Assembly (NCBI GenBank): GCA_964006375.1
Contig: OZ023268.1
Span: 82,533,835-82,597,834, forward strand
From: Tillus elongatus
Lineage: Eukaryota; Arthropoda; Insecta; Coleoptera; Cleridae
DNA: 64,000 nt
Direction of reading: 5' to 3'
Shown: piece after piece, positions 34,465 through 45,980 of the stretch
How the letters are laid out: each line of letters starts with the position of its first letter
Position numbering within the stretch: position 1 is the stretch's first letter
Program-made: the position numbers and the translations under genes
The notes under the pieces: generated by a model
The model's database searches: none
The model's input: the letters and a program-made list of their open reading frames with translations, nothing else
What the model was told of the DNA's origin: nothing

Positions 34465-35571
34465 ATTCACTGATATTTTTACAATCTGAATGGTACTTAT
34501 TACGTTAATTTATCTTAAAACAATTTATATCACTGACGAGGAGCCAACAAAGTTAATTATTCCCCACGGAGAAGAAATACGGAAGACACGCGAACGGAAA
34601 CTCCGAGTACCGTGGGTTACGACTCGTGGATGCCGTCGTTAAGTGGATTGATTCAAGAAACGCTCCTCAAATAACTAAATGGCGTCTATCCGTTGAAATC
34701 GGTATCGAGGAATCAAGCACCTCTACGTCTGGGGCGTCGATAATGAACGGGAAGGGTTAGGGGGGCACTCTGTGAAAGGATACTGCCGCGTACTAATTCG
34801 ACTTAAGCCTGCTCATGTAACTACAGCATCCAAGCCAGAGTCAAACTAGAACGGTCGCACGTAATCCACTCGAAAAGTCTGTGTCAACTACAGCATCACC
34901 TTCTGAATGTTTTATAACACGCTAACAATAATAGGATATGAAACGGAAGGAAATTATGCTCGACCTCACGATCTCGACGTCACCGGGGAGACACCCTAAT
35001 CTGAGAAAATATATGAAAATTCGCTATATACAACTCCCATAAAGATCTAAAAGGTTCTTACCTAGCATGTGTCTGAAGAATCTAAAAAAAAAGGGGGGGG
35101 GGGCAATGATTGCTATATGCGGTACGCAACGGATGGTACAATACTTCCAAAACTATATTACAATTACACAAGATTTTCTATACACTTGATACGGAGCTCG
35201 GCTGATGAATTTAACTAAGCTGCAACAAGCGGAAAACTCTATCTGCCACTAGCCATTCTTGTATCTCGAGTCCCCGGCTACACATAAAAATCTTAATCGG
35301 TGGTAGATACCTTATCGTTATCTTGTGCAGAAATGTTTTTACTATGAAACACACAGAAGAAAACCAACACTTGTGAAGACAGGGAAAAACTCTCTACAGA
35401 TGTATTTAATATGGAACAGTTTCACAAAGTAAGGGCAACAACAATTAATTAAATGTATAATAAAGTCTATTAAAATTCTTTTGATACTAACATAATACAC
35501 AAAGAAGTAACATTCATGTAATTTTTAAGTAAATAATGCTGTATCTTTCAACTTATTCCATGCAAACTTAC
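34465..35571. other. unassigned, GC-richer stretch of intron 4
   Basis: 34,540-35,000 stands out as GC-richer and free of microsatellites, but no open frame or protein similarity was seen. An A9-G11 homopolymer pair lies at about 35,083-35,103. It may be the internal part of an unknown element whose left edge is at 34,108. Confidence 0.3.
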
Positions 35572-35871
35572 CTTCAGCACGAGGAGGAGGGGGTCTTGGA
35601 GGCTCTTCTCTACTTTTAGAAGATCTACCATATGAAGAACTAGCATTGTTTCTGTTATCTTGTTGAGTAAGGTGAGCTTCTGACAGAGGACCTCTAGATC
35701 TTCCTCTAGGTGCTAGGTTACTCTTGTCATCAGGTAAGGAACTTGGACCGGTGTTTATTTCTATTTTGTCATCAAATGTACTGCTGGGATTCAGATTAGG
35801 ATTTCTCGTTGGTGGTTGGACGTAAAGGTTTTGGTTGGAATAGCTTTGACCAGCTGTTAAGAAGTCATCCC
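35572..35871 (-). CDS. pyd: polychaetoid/ZO-1 exon 4 (linker between PDZ2 and PDZ3)
   Basis: Acceptor TTTTTTAG|GG and donor GAAG|GTAAGT. Exactly 300 bp and open throughout, though it has no internal Met. Encodes DDFLTAGQSYSNQNLYVQPP, NPSSTFDDKIEINTGPSSLP, RGRSRGPLSEAHLTQQDN and SREEPPRPPPPRAE. It is a polar Ser/Asn/Arg linker ending in a polyproline PRPPPPR stretch, a plausible SH3 ligand. It lies where ZO proteins carry the basic Ser/Arg-rich U2 linker, though sequence similarity is weak. Frame continuity on both sides supports it. Confidence 0.9.
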
Positions 35872-37657
35872 CTAAAAAATCATATTAGTACAATGAGAGT
35901 ATTAAAAAATAATTGAAGACTAATTTTGCACAAGTACTTTGACAGTTTTATGTATTATTGATATAAATTTGGTCTGTTACAAGCAAAACCTTAACTACAA
36001 AACAAATATAATATATTATAGAGTTTGTGAAATATTTAAAATGGATTGATTATAGCCATAAAAAGATGTCATACAAAATTTGGGTTCTTGAAAATCTTAA
36101 GAGAAAATTTAAAGTGTTACACGATTCTTACCCCACATCTGTGGCAAAAACTGGAATGATGTATGGAAGCAAATACAAACAAGTTTCGTAAAGGTATTTC
36201 CACAGCATGTTTAAATACAAAAATACATATACTATAAAATGTTAAAATGCAAAACCTACAGAATCAAATACATATAGATACAAAAACCGCATACAAATAA
36301 AAAGCATGATAAAACAATTAAACTTTAAGTCTAACAACATAAACACATCCAATCAAATAAAACAGTTGAATGTATAAAATCAGCTAGATTATATTGGTGA
36401 CAAAATAATTATCATTACTAAATACGGTAAAGGTTTACTTTCGGGGCGCATGTCCGATTTTTATGAAATTTTGCATATAGACGTATTTTAGTGTGTAGAT
36501 GATGAAAATCACAATAAAAATTAGGGCAAATGCCAACTAATGGCGTTATTTGGAATTTTTTATTGGAAAATTGTATGTTATATTCACTTTAGCGGCATGT
36601 TTTTATAATATTTTACACAATTTCGAGGTCCGTTCGTTTTATATTAAGCTAAAGAAGGATGTATTTCACTATTCTAATGAATTAAACCCTTTATCGACCA
36701 AGCGTTTTCGAACTGTTCGTTCAGATAAGTTTATTCCAGCTTCCTCAACTAGCTTAGTCAAAACCTTTATACCCTTTTTTCGGTTCTCCAGACAAATGTC
36801 TTATTTTTCTGTCACCCCCTAGTGTTGTAAGGCATTTCTGGCCACATTTGCCAACTCGATTTGCTCCCACAGTCTCATTTTTCGGACTTTCCCGGAATTC
36901 AATTAACAGTGGCCATAGAACCCTCAGTTAGGGCAACTATTTTTCTTTAAGAATAAATGTGTATTCTTCAGAAGAGCCAAACTTTTGGCAAATTTTGATG
37001 GCAGAATGTATTTGCCTTTTCCCAACTGGAAAAACTGCCTGTGTTAGGAGCAAAAGATATCTTCCCAAAAATGCCAATTTTATAAATAAAAATAATTACT
37101 TTTCCTCAAAATCATTACAAATAATACTTAAATGACGTTACAGTAGTTATTATAAACTAATATGTCTTTCAAAATCACAAAAACCCTCTAAATCACTCCT
37201 ATTACTATCACAATCAAATTCACTGAAGGGTAAATGACACACTAATGCTGCATCTGTAAGGTTTTTTTTGTAGAATCCACCACTAGGCTCTCCTAAAATA
37301 AATACAAAAGGAATACGCAACCTATTATGCAGCAATCTGTAACAGCAGTTGCCTATATTCACCTTCAAATTGATCATATCTTCAGATATTCACCAAAACT
37401 CGCAGTGTTTCTCATAATTTGGCCTCCCACTGTAGTTTGACAAGTATTTGCTGAGTACTAGACAAATCAAGTAGCTTGACAAGAACTGCATAGTGAGTAA
37501 CAGCGTCTAAAGTATCCAAATACTGATTTTTTGTTGTTGCAACCGATGACAGAAGAAAAAAAAACATAAAAGTTGTTGCATAAATTATGACCAAATGTTA
37601 AATTTTGATCCTGCACTTTCTATTTTGAAACCTTACATGCATGGCAATTTCACTTAC
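35872..37657. other. intron 3 (1.8 kb), unassigned repeats possible
   Basis: 36,430-36,830 begins with TTTCGGGGCGCATGTCCG and reads like an interspersed repeat distantly similar to family H heads. The assignment is weak. A short minus-strand open stretch at 37,150-37,377 (LHNRLRIPFVFILGEPSGGF) is unidentified. Confidence 0.3.
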
Positions 37658-37948
37658 CTTTATAAAAGTTGTTAACAGCTCCTGTAGTACTAATGGAACT
37701 CTGTGTTTGATGTGACAATACGTTATTAGGTGGCCTATCTCTTTGCACAGTGATATGGATTTTATCCTTACAGCCATCCATAATCTTCTTTGCTTCTTTC
37801 AGAGACATTGTATCGTTGCAGTTGGTGTTATGTAGTTTTACTATGAAATCGCCTTCGTTTAATACTTGATTTGTTTGCAATAGCTGGTCGCGTGCTTTTG
37901 ATGATATCTCCTTTATAAACAGTTTACATCCTAATACTATACCAAAAT
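37658..37948 (-). CDS. pyd: polychaetoid/ZO-1 exon 3 (PDZ2)
   Basis: Acceptor GTTTCAG|AT and donor AAAG|GTAAGT. 291 bp. Encodes DFGIVLGCKLFIKEISSKAR, then DQLLQTNQVLNEGDFIVKLH and NCNDTMSLKEAKKIMDGCKD, ending KIHITVQRDRPPNN plus a Ser/Thr-rich linker. This is PDZ2 with an FGIVLG carboxylate-binding loop. In vertebrate ZO proteins PDZ2 mediates dimerisation by strand exchange. The insect domain is presumed similar. Phase 1 at both ends. Confidence 0.96.
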
Positions 37949-38084
37949 CTGAAACAATCATTGTAATTAATAATAACAAAGCCAAAACTGTAACTAACAA
38001 AACATGTTATCTCAAAAAACTGATCATACAAATAGAATTAAGCTAACTAAAGAACCAATCAAACCAGATTTAAGGAACATCTGG

Positions 38085-38560
38085 CACAGCTGAGATATGG
38101 TACTAAAGACAAGTGTGGCCCAGCATATTTGGAATAATAATAACCATATAGAAACGAAAACCTCAAGCTTATAAAAAATGTTAGACAAAAGGTAAAATTA
38201 GACGCCTACGAGAATACTTATATCTCTAAGGACATAAACAATAAAGTTTGCTTGAAACGAGCTTCGCCACTTCTTAATAGTTCACTGCTCCCACTGTATT
38301 TTTGATTAAAAAAAAAGATACTAAAACCGCATGGGAACCAGTATAACGGAATTTCTAAACGGACTTCCTGTAATCAAAATAAAAATTTTAATGTAGAAAA
38401 TTTGTTTGTGATTCCTCTTTCTGGGGTGTCGGTCTTTTACCTGACACCTAATATGAACACAACGTTTTGTAGTTAAGAGTTTAGAGTGATCATCTGATAA
38501 CGTTAACTTTGTTAGTAAAACGAGCGTTAGGCATTTCAGGTGTTGTGGAGATTTGGTTTC
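38085..38560 (+). mobile_element. Penelope-like element 3' fragment
   Basis: Plus strand: NLKLIKNVRQKVKLDAYE-like residues over 38,160-38,215 (KLDAYENTYISKDINNKVCL), then SPLLNSSLLPLYF and a stop. This is the segment after GIY-YIG in Penelope-like ORFs. A terminal motif follows, ATCATCTGATAACGTTAACT, then TTTGTTAGTAAAACGAGCGT (38,491-38,530), with the paired-arm 'gttaacg...aaacg' look of Penelope-type ends. Frame changes occur before 38,160. Confidence 0.6.
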
Positions 38561-38839
38561 TCCGGTTTCTCCAAGTGTACTTATAAGTGTTTATCACAGG
38601 TTCCAATCTTCATTTAGTAAACTGTAACTAACAAAACCATTATGTGGAAAAAAGACCTAACAAATAGAATTTCATAAAGGTGTAAGACGCTAACAAACAT
38701 TCGACTAAAAAACTGATTTGTAGACTGAGACCAAATCAGGATGACCAAATGCATCAATATGAGTTTAGTGATTTATGTGCTAAGACATTACTCCACTGTA
38801 TTTGTTTGCTGTACGTTTGTGATTTCTTATTGGTTTGCG

Positions 38840-40489
38840 TGGACTGCAGTTTCGAACCGCCCCGGTTCATCATCAGCACGCTACTGACTGTTATCGCTCC
38901 TGTGTGGTCTACATCTGAGATTGTACGTGGCGCTTGCGCCGTGAGCTTCTATTGGTAGGTTTACTGTTCTCTGATTGGTTGTGTCTTCGGACTGTGTCGT
39001 GTGTATCGGTCTCCTGTCTTGATCACTGTGGTTTGATAATTTGTCTATTTGTATGGCCTTTATTAAGTTTTGTTTAAATGTTTGTACTTGGATTTGTTCT
39101 GGCGTTAATTGTTTCTTGTTATTTGTTTGTTGAATGTAGTATTGTTCCCAGATTTCCATTTTTTGTGGTCTTTAACATGTTTCATTAGTTGTAATTGGGT
39201 GATGTCTGGTTTTTTGTGTTTTGTGTTGTGAATGTGTGTAGCTACGTTTGATTTGTAGCTAGGTATGTGGATTTTATGTAATACTGTTATATGTTCCTTG
39301 AATCTTGTTTCTATTGATTTTTTTGTCACTCCTATATATATATTTTTGCATGTGTTACATTCTATTTGATATATTCCGTTTAATTCATGTGGGTTGTGTT
39401 CTTGTTTTTTATTTATTTTGTTTATTATTTTGTTATTGGTTTTGTAGCTCATTTTTAAGTCATATTGTTTGAGTGTTTGTGTTATTTTTTTGATGTGGTG
39501 GTTATAAGTGAATGTTGTGTATTTTGTGTTTGTTTCTGGTATTTTGTTTTCGGTTTTGTTGATTTGTTTGTTTTTGATTTGTTTTACTAGCTTTTCTATT
39601 GTTTTCTTGTTGTATCCATTTCTTTCTGCTATTTGTATTATGATGTTGTACTCCTTCTCTCGTTCGTCGTTATGGAGTGGTACATTTAGCATTCTGTTTA
39701 TTAAGTAGCTGTATGCGGCCATTTTGTGTGTGTGTGGGTGTAGTGAGTGTTTAGGTATAGTGATGTCTGTTTGTGTAGGTTTTCTGTATATATTGTTTTC
39801 AATCTGATTTTCTTTTCTGATTAGTGTTAAGTCTAGGAAGTTTATGGTGTTGTTTGATTCTTTTTCTATTGTAAATTTAATGTTTTTGTTGATTTGGTTT
39901 ATTTTTTCGAGGATATTGTCTACGTTGGTTTTTTGATTGTCGTATATTACTAACATATCATCGACGTATCTTATCCCTTTGATGTTTGGGTCTGTCTCTT
40001 TTATGATGGTCTTGATTTTATCTTCTAACTGTTGTATGTATATTTCTGTCATGATGCTTGATAGCGGAGATCCCATTGGTAGTCCGTCTTCTTGGATGTA
40101 GTATTCTCCCTTGAACTCAAAGTAATTTTGTTTTAATATGATGTTTAATATTTCGCTGATTTGTTGTTTTTTGTTGTTATTTTGTATTTTATTTTCGATT
40201 ATATTTGTAGTTTCGTTAATTGGTATATTGGTGTACATATTTGTTATATCAAATGAGGCAAGTCTTGTGTTTTTGTTTATGTTTTCTAGTTTATGCACTA
40301 GTTCTATGGAGTTTTTTATGTTAAATTCTGATTGTGAATTTTGTGTCTGTTATGTTTATGAATCTATCCTGAAATATGTGGTGTGTTGTGGTTGTTATGT
40401 TTACTTCATCTAGTTTGTTCTTTTTAAGGTTGTGTAGTTTTTTGTTTATTTTCTCTAATTTGTGTTTGTAATCGGTTTTTATGTTGTTC

Positions 40490-40490
<1 letters not shown>
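38840..40490 (-). mobile_element. Penelope-like element, 5'-truncated but well preserved
   Basis: One frame from about 40,298 to 39,105 encodes 397 residues. RT motifs are RLASFDITNMYTNIPI (motif A, about 40,260), DGLPMGSPLSSIMTEIYIQQ (about 40,090) and IRYVDDMLVIY (catalytic YVDD, about 39,970). After the RT thumb come TDITIPKHSLHPHTHKMAAY and a GIY-YIG nuclease, GIYQIECNTCKNIYIGVTKK with SIETRFKEH (about 39,300-39,370). Two single-base frameshifts break it. One is near 40,320-40,345. The other is in an A6 run near 39,152-39,157, after which MEIWEQYYIQQTN continues the ORF to 38,881. An end motif GATGATGAACC with GGGGCGGTTCGAA lies at 38,855-38,878. The 5' end stops at a (TA)n array. Confidence 0.88.

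Positions 40491-40491
<1 letters not shown>

Positions 40492-40580
<89 letters not shown>
40492..40580. repeat. (TA)n microsatellite
   Basis: About 44 TA units exactly at the 5' boundary of the Penelope-like element. Confidence 0.98.
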
Positions 40581-40582
<2 letters not shown>

Positions 40583-40619
40583 CGAGTATATAACATATGA
40601 TGTCATACCTGACAATCTA

Positions 40620-41590
40620 GGATTACATAAGTGATTGGTCCAAATCTGCACGCCTGTTCTTCGACATTTCGAAAGCGATTGATGCAGTCAACCATAGTTT
40701 TTTTTAGTGCAAAAATTGCCTCATTGTGATATAAGAGGAAACGAAGGTCAAGCTTGGAAACCAAATTTTTGGAAGGAGATAACTGTAGGAGTAAGTCAAA
40801 CAAACAATAACCACATGTCTAATTTTTAAAGCCTGTCAGGTGGCTTGCCGCAGGTCAGTATTTTGAGCCCTGTTTTGTTTACAATTTTAATTAACGACAT
40901 TGCTTATGATATCTCACGCCACACTACCACATAACTTTGTACGCAGATGTGACCACTGCTACAATCTCACGGGAAAGTTTGGGAGAGCTTGGTGCTACAG
41001 CTAATGATTGTGTGTCTCGGACTAGTGTTCGCAAAATGGTCTGGTACTTGACACAAAAAACTGTAATGCTTCTTTTGATCCAGTAGGTGTATACCCAAAT
41101 GTAAGGCTTATATATGTGACATCTGACAATGGTTCAATAAAACAGGGCTCGTATGTGAAGTTTATGGGCCTCCATCTGGATTCTGGCTTATCGTTGGGTG
41201 TTCATGTTGATCATGTGGTGGTCCCTCTTGCATCCAGGAATTATGCGTTGATGTGGTTTAGGAATTCTTTGAGTGTCCACGCCCTGTTGATATGTCGATT
41301 GAGATCATGTAGACCATTTTTTTATATATGGCATACTAACAGTGCCGTGCCTATATATGCTTGATGCATTTTGTTATGTTCGGAAAAAATATTAAAACCT
41401 TTACTATCTACTGTAACCTCACTGCGTATAAAACAAGACAGGCTAACAATTTATATGTTCCCCTTATAGGATTCAAAACAACACTGCTGCTCTCTTGTAT
41501 AATCATTTATATAATTAACAATCTGAGCAGCCTCAGACAATTTAGGCAAATTTGTTGGTCATATTCCGAGTCATAATAACTTTCTAGCAG
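40620..41590 (+). mobile_element. decayed CR1/Jockey-like LINE
   Basis: Plus strand: SARLFFDISKAIDAVNHSFF (motif A, about 40,646-40,705), GLPQVSILSPVLFTILINDI (motif B, about 40,846-40,905) with AYDIS following, SLRQFRQICWSYSES near the end. Frames change often and the YADD box is lost, with only LCTQM-like residues left. Confidence 0.65.
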
Positions 41591-41974
41591 CATTATTTGA
41601 ACGATGCATACTTGGAAAGGGAAAGAGATAGACCAAGCGGGTAACTTTTGGAAAACCTTGCCCAATTGATGAAGTGCGGAAGCTACAGCGAAATAAGAAG
41701 AGCTGCTAAAGAAAGAGAGCCATGGTCGCGACGACAATGCGACATACTGTGTTGATGGAATATACCCATAAAATCTGTTTTTATATTTTTTTGTCAATTT
41801 CTAAATTTACTACTAATTTAACTTCTTAAAAATTTTGATCACTTGGAAGTTGATTAAAAACCTTACATTTATTTGTCAAAAAACACAATAAGATAATTTC
41901 TACTTAAATATCCAAAAACTGCTCACTGACAAGTTATACATTTTATTATGATTTGTGATGATTACAAAACATAC
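41591..41974. other. unassigned intron 2 sequence
   Basis: No element or coding similarity was recognised. Confidence 0.3.
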
Positions 41975-42213
41975 CTTCTTTCTTGGAATTCTTGGTAAGG
42001 GTAACTTTGGTGGGTAGCGGGTTGATGCCCAGGGCAGCTAATGGTGTTCCAGTATACGAGGCACTTAGACTGTGACTGTGGTGGTGTTGCGTTGTCCTTC
42101 TTTTGACAACAAGAGATACTGTATCTCCCGAGTCGCGCAACACTTGCACTGCCGTTGCATAGTCCACGTTCTGCAGCGATATGCCGTTTACTGAAATTAT
42201 CCTGTCGTTAACC
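41975..42213 (-). CDS. pyd: polychaetoid/ZO-1 exon 2 (end of PDZ1 and linker)
   Basis: Acceptor GTCCACAG|G and donor GAAG|GTATGT. 239 bp. Encodes VNDRIISVNGISLQNVDYAT, then AVQVLRDSGDTVSLVVKRRT (the last strands and helix of PDZ1), and a His/Ser-rich linker (QHHHSHSLSASYTGTPLAAL) ending in LTKNSKKE. The first base completes the Gln codon (CA|G) begun in exon 1. The VNDRIxxVNG and AVQxLRxSG motifs are characteristic of ZO-family PDZ1. Confidence 0.96.
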
Positions 42214-42329
42214 CTGTGGACAAAATATGTATTATATAGTGGTTGTATTATTTACAATACTTCCTTAAGATATTACCAACTAAGGTTAAAACAATTACTT
42301 AACATTTGGTTTCCCCAGGATTCAAATTT

Positions 42330-43430
42330 TTTTCCCTCAGGGCTCGTCCGCGGCCTTGCCGTCCCGATAGCACTGCAACCTTTGGTTGATTGTGCATACC
42401 CTTAGTCTTACTCCACCCATTCCAAAATCACTGTGCCTTGAACTAGTCTGCACAGCGATTGGTAGGGTGAAGTTTTATATTGCTCTGTCTCCGGTCTAGA
42501 CTGGCCGTAGATCAGTTGTCTTTTGCGGTCCAGAGCTTTACACTCCCACAAGATGTGCTGGGCTGATTCCTCCCCCTTGCCGCAGGTCTGCATGCGAGGT
42601 CCCCTTCGAACCGCCCCATTTTATGCAGGTGTTTCTTGACGGCCATGGTCCCGTTAAGAGACCTGTTGTGTTTCTGAGCTGTCCTCTGCTAAGATTTAGC
42701 AGCTCCACAGCTCTCTTTGAACTGGGTCCGTCAATTATTGACTTCCCATGTCTGAGCCCTGGACAGTCCGCCCAGTACACCTTGTGCTGGTTTCTGACCC
42801 AGCACTTAATGGCTCCCCTGACAGTGCTCTTTGTCACGCCCAGAGCCGGTTCTGATCCCATAAATGGTCCTGCTGACCCTCTCTTCGCGAGACTGTCAGC
42901 TTCTTCATTGCCTTTGACCCCGGAGTGACCCGGCACCCAGATGAGGGTCACCTCATCCTGCCCAGCCAAGTCGCTCGTCTCGGCACTTACTCACCAGCCA
43001 GGAATTTACCCGTGGGCTACTTAGTGCCTTAAGGGCTGCCTGGCTGTCTGTGGATGGGGATCCGCTTGTTGGTGTAGCCCCTCCTCTTGTTCTCCCGCAC
43101 ACGGTGCAGGATGGCGTACATTTCAGCTTGAAACACCGATGCATGGGCTCCGAGGGAAATACTATGACTTACCCTCGGTCCTTCCGAGTAAACACCTGCC
43201 CGCGTCCCACTCTCCCCGCCGGATCCGTCCGTGAACCAGACGAGCGCGTCCCGTGTTATGCCCGGCGTCTCCTCCCGTCATGCCTCGCTGTCGGGGATTT
43301 CCACTGTAAAATTGTTTTCCCTGCACATTCGCGGGCTCGCGAAGTCCTACCTCATTTCAAGCATGGGCTCCTTCACGATCTACTGAATTTTGCAGTGGCC
43401 CCTGAAGCCTGGGTTGATCTTCAGAGTATT
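42330..43430 (-). mobile_element. RNase H-bearing LINE, family B (3' third)
   Basis: Minus strand: RNase H start VWFTDGSGGESGTRAGVYSE-like (about 43,180-43,245), LGAHASVFQAEMYAI (about 43,110-43,160), STDSQAALKAL (43,030-43,065), EVTLIWVPGHSGVKGNEEAD (about 42,900-42,955), then KVYWADCPGLRHGKS, LLNLSRGQLRNTTGLLTG and a Cys/His cluster with EESAQHILWECKALDRKRQL (42,510-42,570). The frame slips near 42,640 and 43,060. The 3' end CAAAGGTTGCAGTGCTATCG to GGACGAGCCCTGAGGGAAAA lies at 42,337-42,400. No RT part is attached. Confidence 0.85.
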
Positions 43431-43730
43431 CCATATTAGATCTATCGTTATTTATTATTTCCATAAGTATCCTGTTAATGCAGCTAGTGACGATATATGT
43501 GCTGCTATTTATTTGTTCTCTTTTAGGGATCATGAATAGGGTAAATAGTCAAGGAAATATAAGAATAAAGTATTTTAGTGGGGATCTTTAAAATTGCGCC
43601 AGCTAAATTTTAAAAATTGTGTAGTCGTTATAAATATGTACATACTTTAGTACACATTGTGAACCAAAAGAGACGCAGGTTAACACGTGTGTACTCGTTA
43701 TTAATAAAACCAAATGATCAACCAAGTCGC
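43431..43730. other. unassigned intron 1 sequence
   Basis: No recognised element. Confidence 0.3.
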
Positions 43731-43734
43731 TTAT

Positions 43735-44245
43735 AACAAATTTCGAACAATTTTCCGTCAATATTTGGGTTGGAATTGTGGGTATCCCCCTAATTGAGCC
43801 TTATTTTCTTCCCCATATACTTGATGGGGAACAATACCAACGGTTTTTAGAGCACGTTCTACCTGAACTTTTAGAAGAAGTTCCAATTAGGGAAAGATGT
43901 CGTATGTGTACCTGCGCGACGGTGCTCCACCACACTTCAGTCTAGTTGCGCGTCAATTTTTGCATGGAAATTACCATAATCGTTGGATTGGAAGAGGAGG
44001 CCTACAGCCATGGACTCCTCAATCTCCTGACATGAATCCATTAGATTACTTCTTCTGGGGACACCTTAAATCATTACTGTACAAGACTACTGTTCAAAAT
44101 GAAGATGACTTACGAAACAGAATAGTTGAGTCTTGTTTGATAATCAAAAATAACCAGGTATTTTCGAGAGAGTCCATAATACAATGGTCAGACGAATAAA
44201 CGCTTGTATTGAAGCCGAATGTGATGATTTCCAGCACGCATTGTA
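43735..44245 (+). pseudogene. Tc1/mariner-superfamily transposase fragment (GAPPH type)
   Basis: Plus strand: EQFSVNIWVGIVGIPLIEPY with DGEQYQRFLEHVLPELLEEV, a frame change at about 43,890, then RDGAPPHFSLVARQFLHGNY (second catalytic Asp in DGAPPH), IGRGGLQPWTPQSPDMNPLD with YFFWGHLKS (SPDxxPLD block), and a C-terminal DLRNRIVESCLII segment. The N-terminal DNA-binding part is missing and no inverted repeats were seen. It is related to the element at 51.7-53.3 kb. Confidence 0.78.
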
Positions 44246-44407
44246 GAAAAATGTTACTGTTCGGTTTAAGAAACATTACTATTAACATTAATTTTAAAAA
44301 AATATTATTTTTTTCTCGAAAACGGCATTTTAATCGAAAAATTTCAAGATATGTCTTCTGTTTAGAATTAATTGCTATGTCAGAAAAATGTATTATATTA
44401 AAAAAGT

Positions 44408-45430
44408 GTTGTGCGGGTCAATAAGTCCGTGACATTTTGAGTGAAACACAGGTTTTTTGACAAAAAATCATATTATTTCGCAGCATAGTCTCCTTTGAGC
44501 TCTATACACTTCGTCCAACGTTTCTCCAATTTTTTATCTCTTCCAAAAAATAAGATTTGTCGAGGTCCTCAAAATAGGTATTTTTTTGTGAGATGATTTC
44601 ATCATTAGAGTCAAGTCTCTGCCGAGCCATTTCTTTAAGTTTGGAAACAAGAAATAGCCACTCGGGGCTAAATCCGGAGAATAGGGTGGATGAGGGAGCA
44701 ATTAGTAGCCCAATTTATGCAATTTCGCCATGGAGACTACACATGTGTGGACCCTTGCATTGTCTTGGTGGAAAATAACATTTTTCTTGGCCAAATGCGG
44801 TCGTTTTTTCTTCAAATCGTCATTGAATCGGTCCAATAAGTTGGTATAATATTCTCCATTGATTGTTCTTCCCTTTTGAAGGTAATCAATGTGGATTATA
44901 CCGTGTGCATCCCAACAAACGGTCGCCATGACTTTATTGGCTGACAAACCCACCTTGGCCTTCTTTGGCGCTGATTCGCACGGAGAAACTCATTGTTTTG
45001 ACTGCTGCTTGGTCTCTGGTGTGTTGTGGTGAATCCATGTTTCGTCCGCGGTTACGAAACGGCGCAAAAACTCGTCCCTATTGCGGTTGAACAACGCCAA
45101 ACACTCCTTTAAAGTTGTCACACGATTGCGTTTGTGGTCGATTGTGAGCAAACGCGGCACCCATCTTGCGGATAGATTTCTCATACCCAAGTGATCATGC
45201 AAAATCGAAACCACTGAGCCATGTGATATGCCTATGGCTTTCACAATCTCCCGCACTTTGAATCTCCGATCGGCCAACACCATATAGTGAATTTTTTCGA
45301 TTGTTTTGGGTGTAACGACCTCAACTAGGCGTCCAGAACGTTCGGCGTCATTTGTGCTTGTACGGACGCAACGAAATTCAGTAAAAATTATTTGACAGGA
45401 GTCAACTGACAGATGCTTGTTTGCAGGAGC
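44408..45430 (-). mobile_element. mariner DNA transposon, pseudogene
   Basis: Minus-strand transposase in a single frame for most of its length: VLADRRFKVREIVKAIGISH (second HTH, 45,280), LSARWVPRLLTIDHKRNRVT (WVPxxL motif), VTADETWIHHNTPETKQQSK (first Asp), VMATVCWDAHGIIHIDYLQK, VIFHQDNARVHT (HDNAR-type motif), then PPYSPDLAPSGYFLFPNLKK (YSPDLAPxDY, third catalytic position changed to Gly). Two in-frame stops, a TGA where Trp is usual (44,979-44,981) and a TAA at about 44,702, plus a later frameshift disable it. One end reads TTGTGCGGGTCAATAAGTCC (44,408). A clear opposite inverted repeat was not found. Confidence 0.85.
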
Positions 45431-45880
45431 AGTGTTGCGCTGTAAACGGACCTTGGATATGGGTTCTCATGATACAAATAACGAGAGATATGATATTCAG
45501 ACTACCTATTTTTAGACCTGTCACACGCATGGTGTCAAATGGTGAGTCCAATGCAACAATAATATGTTGTCATGCAGTGGGGTTTGACGTTTCATCACAA
45601 CCTCTTAACAAATTACGTATTTTACTAATATTCAATTGCATACAGTTGGAAGTAATAAAAATGAAAAAGATTAAATTTAGTGCTGCGATCTATATTATCT
45701 GAAAAAGATAATATAGGCGTAACTTCAACCGCATTAAACTGACGTATAGAAACTTTTTGATTGCGAATGACTTTGTTTTAAGTGTGTAGTTGGACTTCTA
45801 TAACGTTACTCACCGCGTGACGTCAGAGGAGGAGGCGGCCCATATGCGCAATATGATATCTCTTCTAAGTCATTATATCA
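45431..45880. other. unassigned intron 1 sequence
   Basis: No recognised element between the mariner and a family H end. Confidence 0.3.
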
Positions 45881-45884
45881 TGAT

Positions 45885-45980
45885 GGGTTCTAGGGGTCCT
45901 CGTGCGAACTCGTTTAAAAAAAAATACGAAAATATTACCATCGATACCCCTCTGTTAGTAAATTTTCTTTCAAAAGATTA
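45885..45980 (+). mobile_element. family H 3'-end fragment
   Basis: ATGGGTTCTAGGGGTCCTCG, GCGAACTCGTTTAAAAAA, then CGATACCCCTCTGTTAGTAA and TTTTCTTTCAAAAG match the terminal module of family H, with a decayed hairpin. Confidence 0.65.

Noticed and set aside
42623..43439. Plus-strand open frames opposite family B
   Set aside because: They are shadows of the GC-richer minus-strand RNase H coding sequence.
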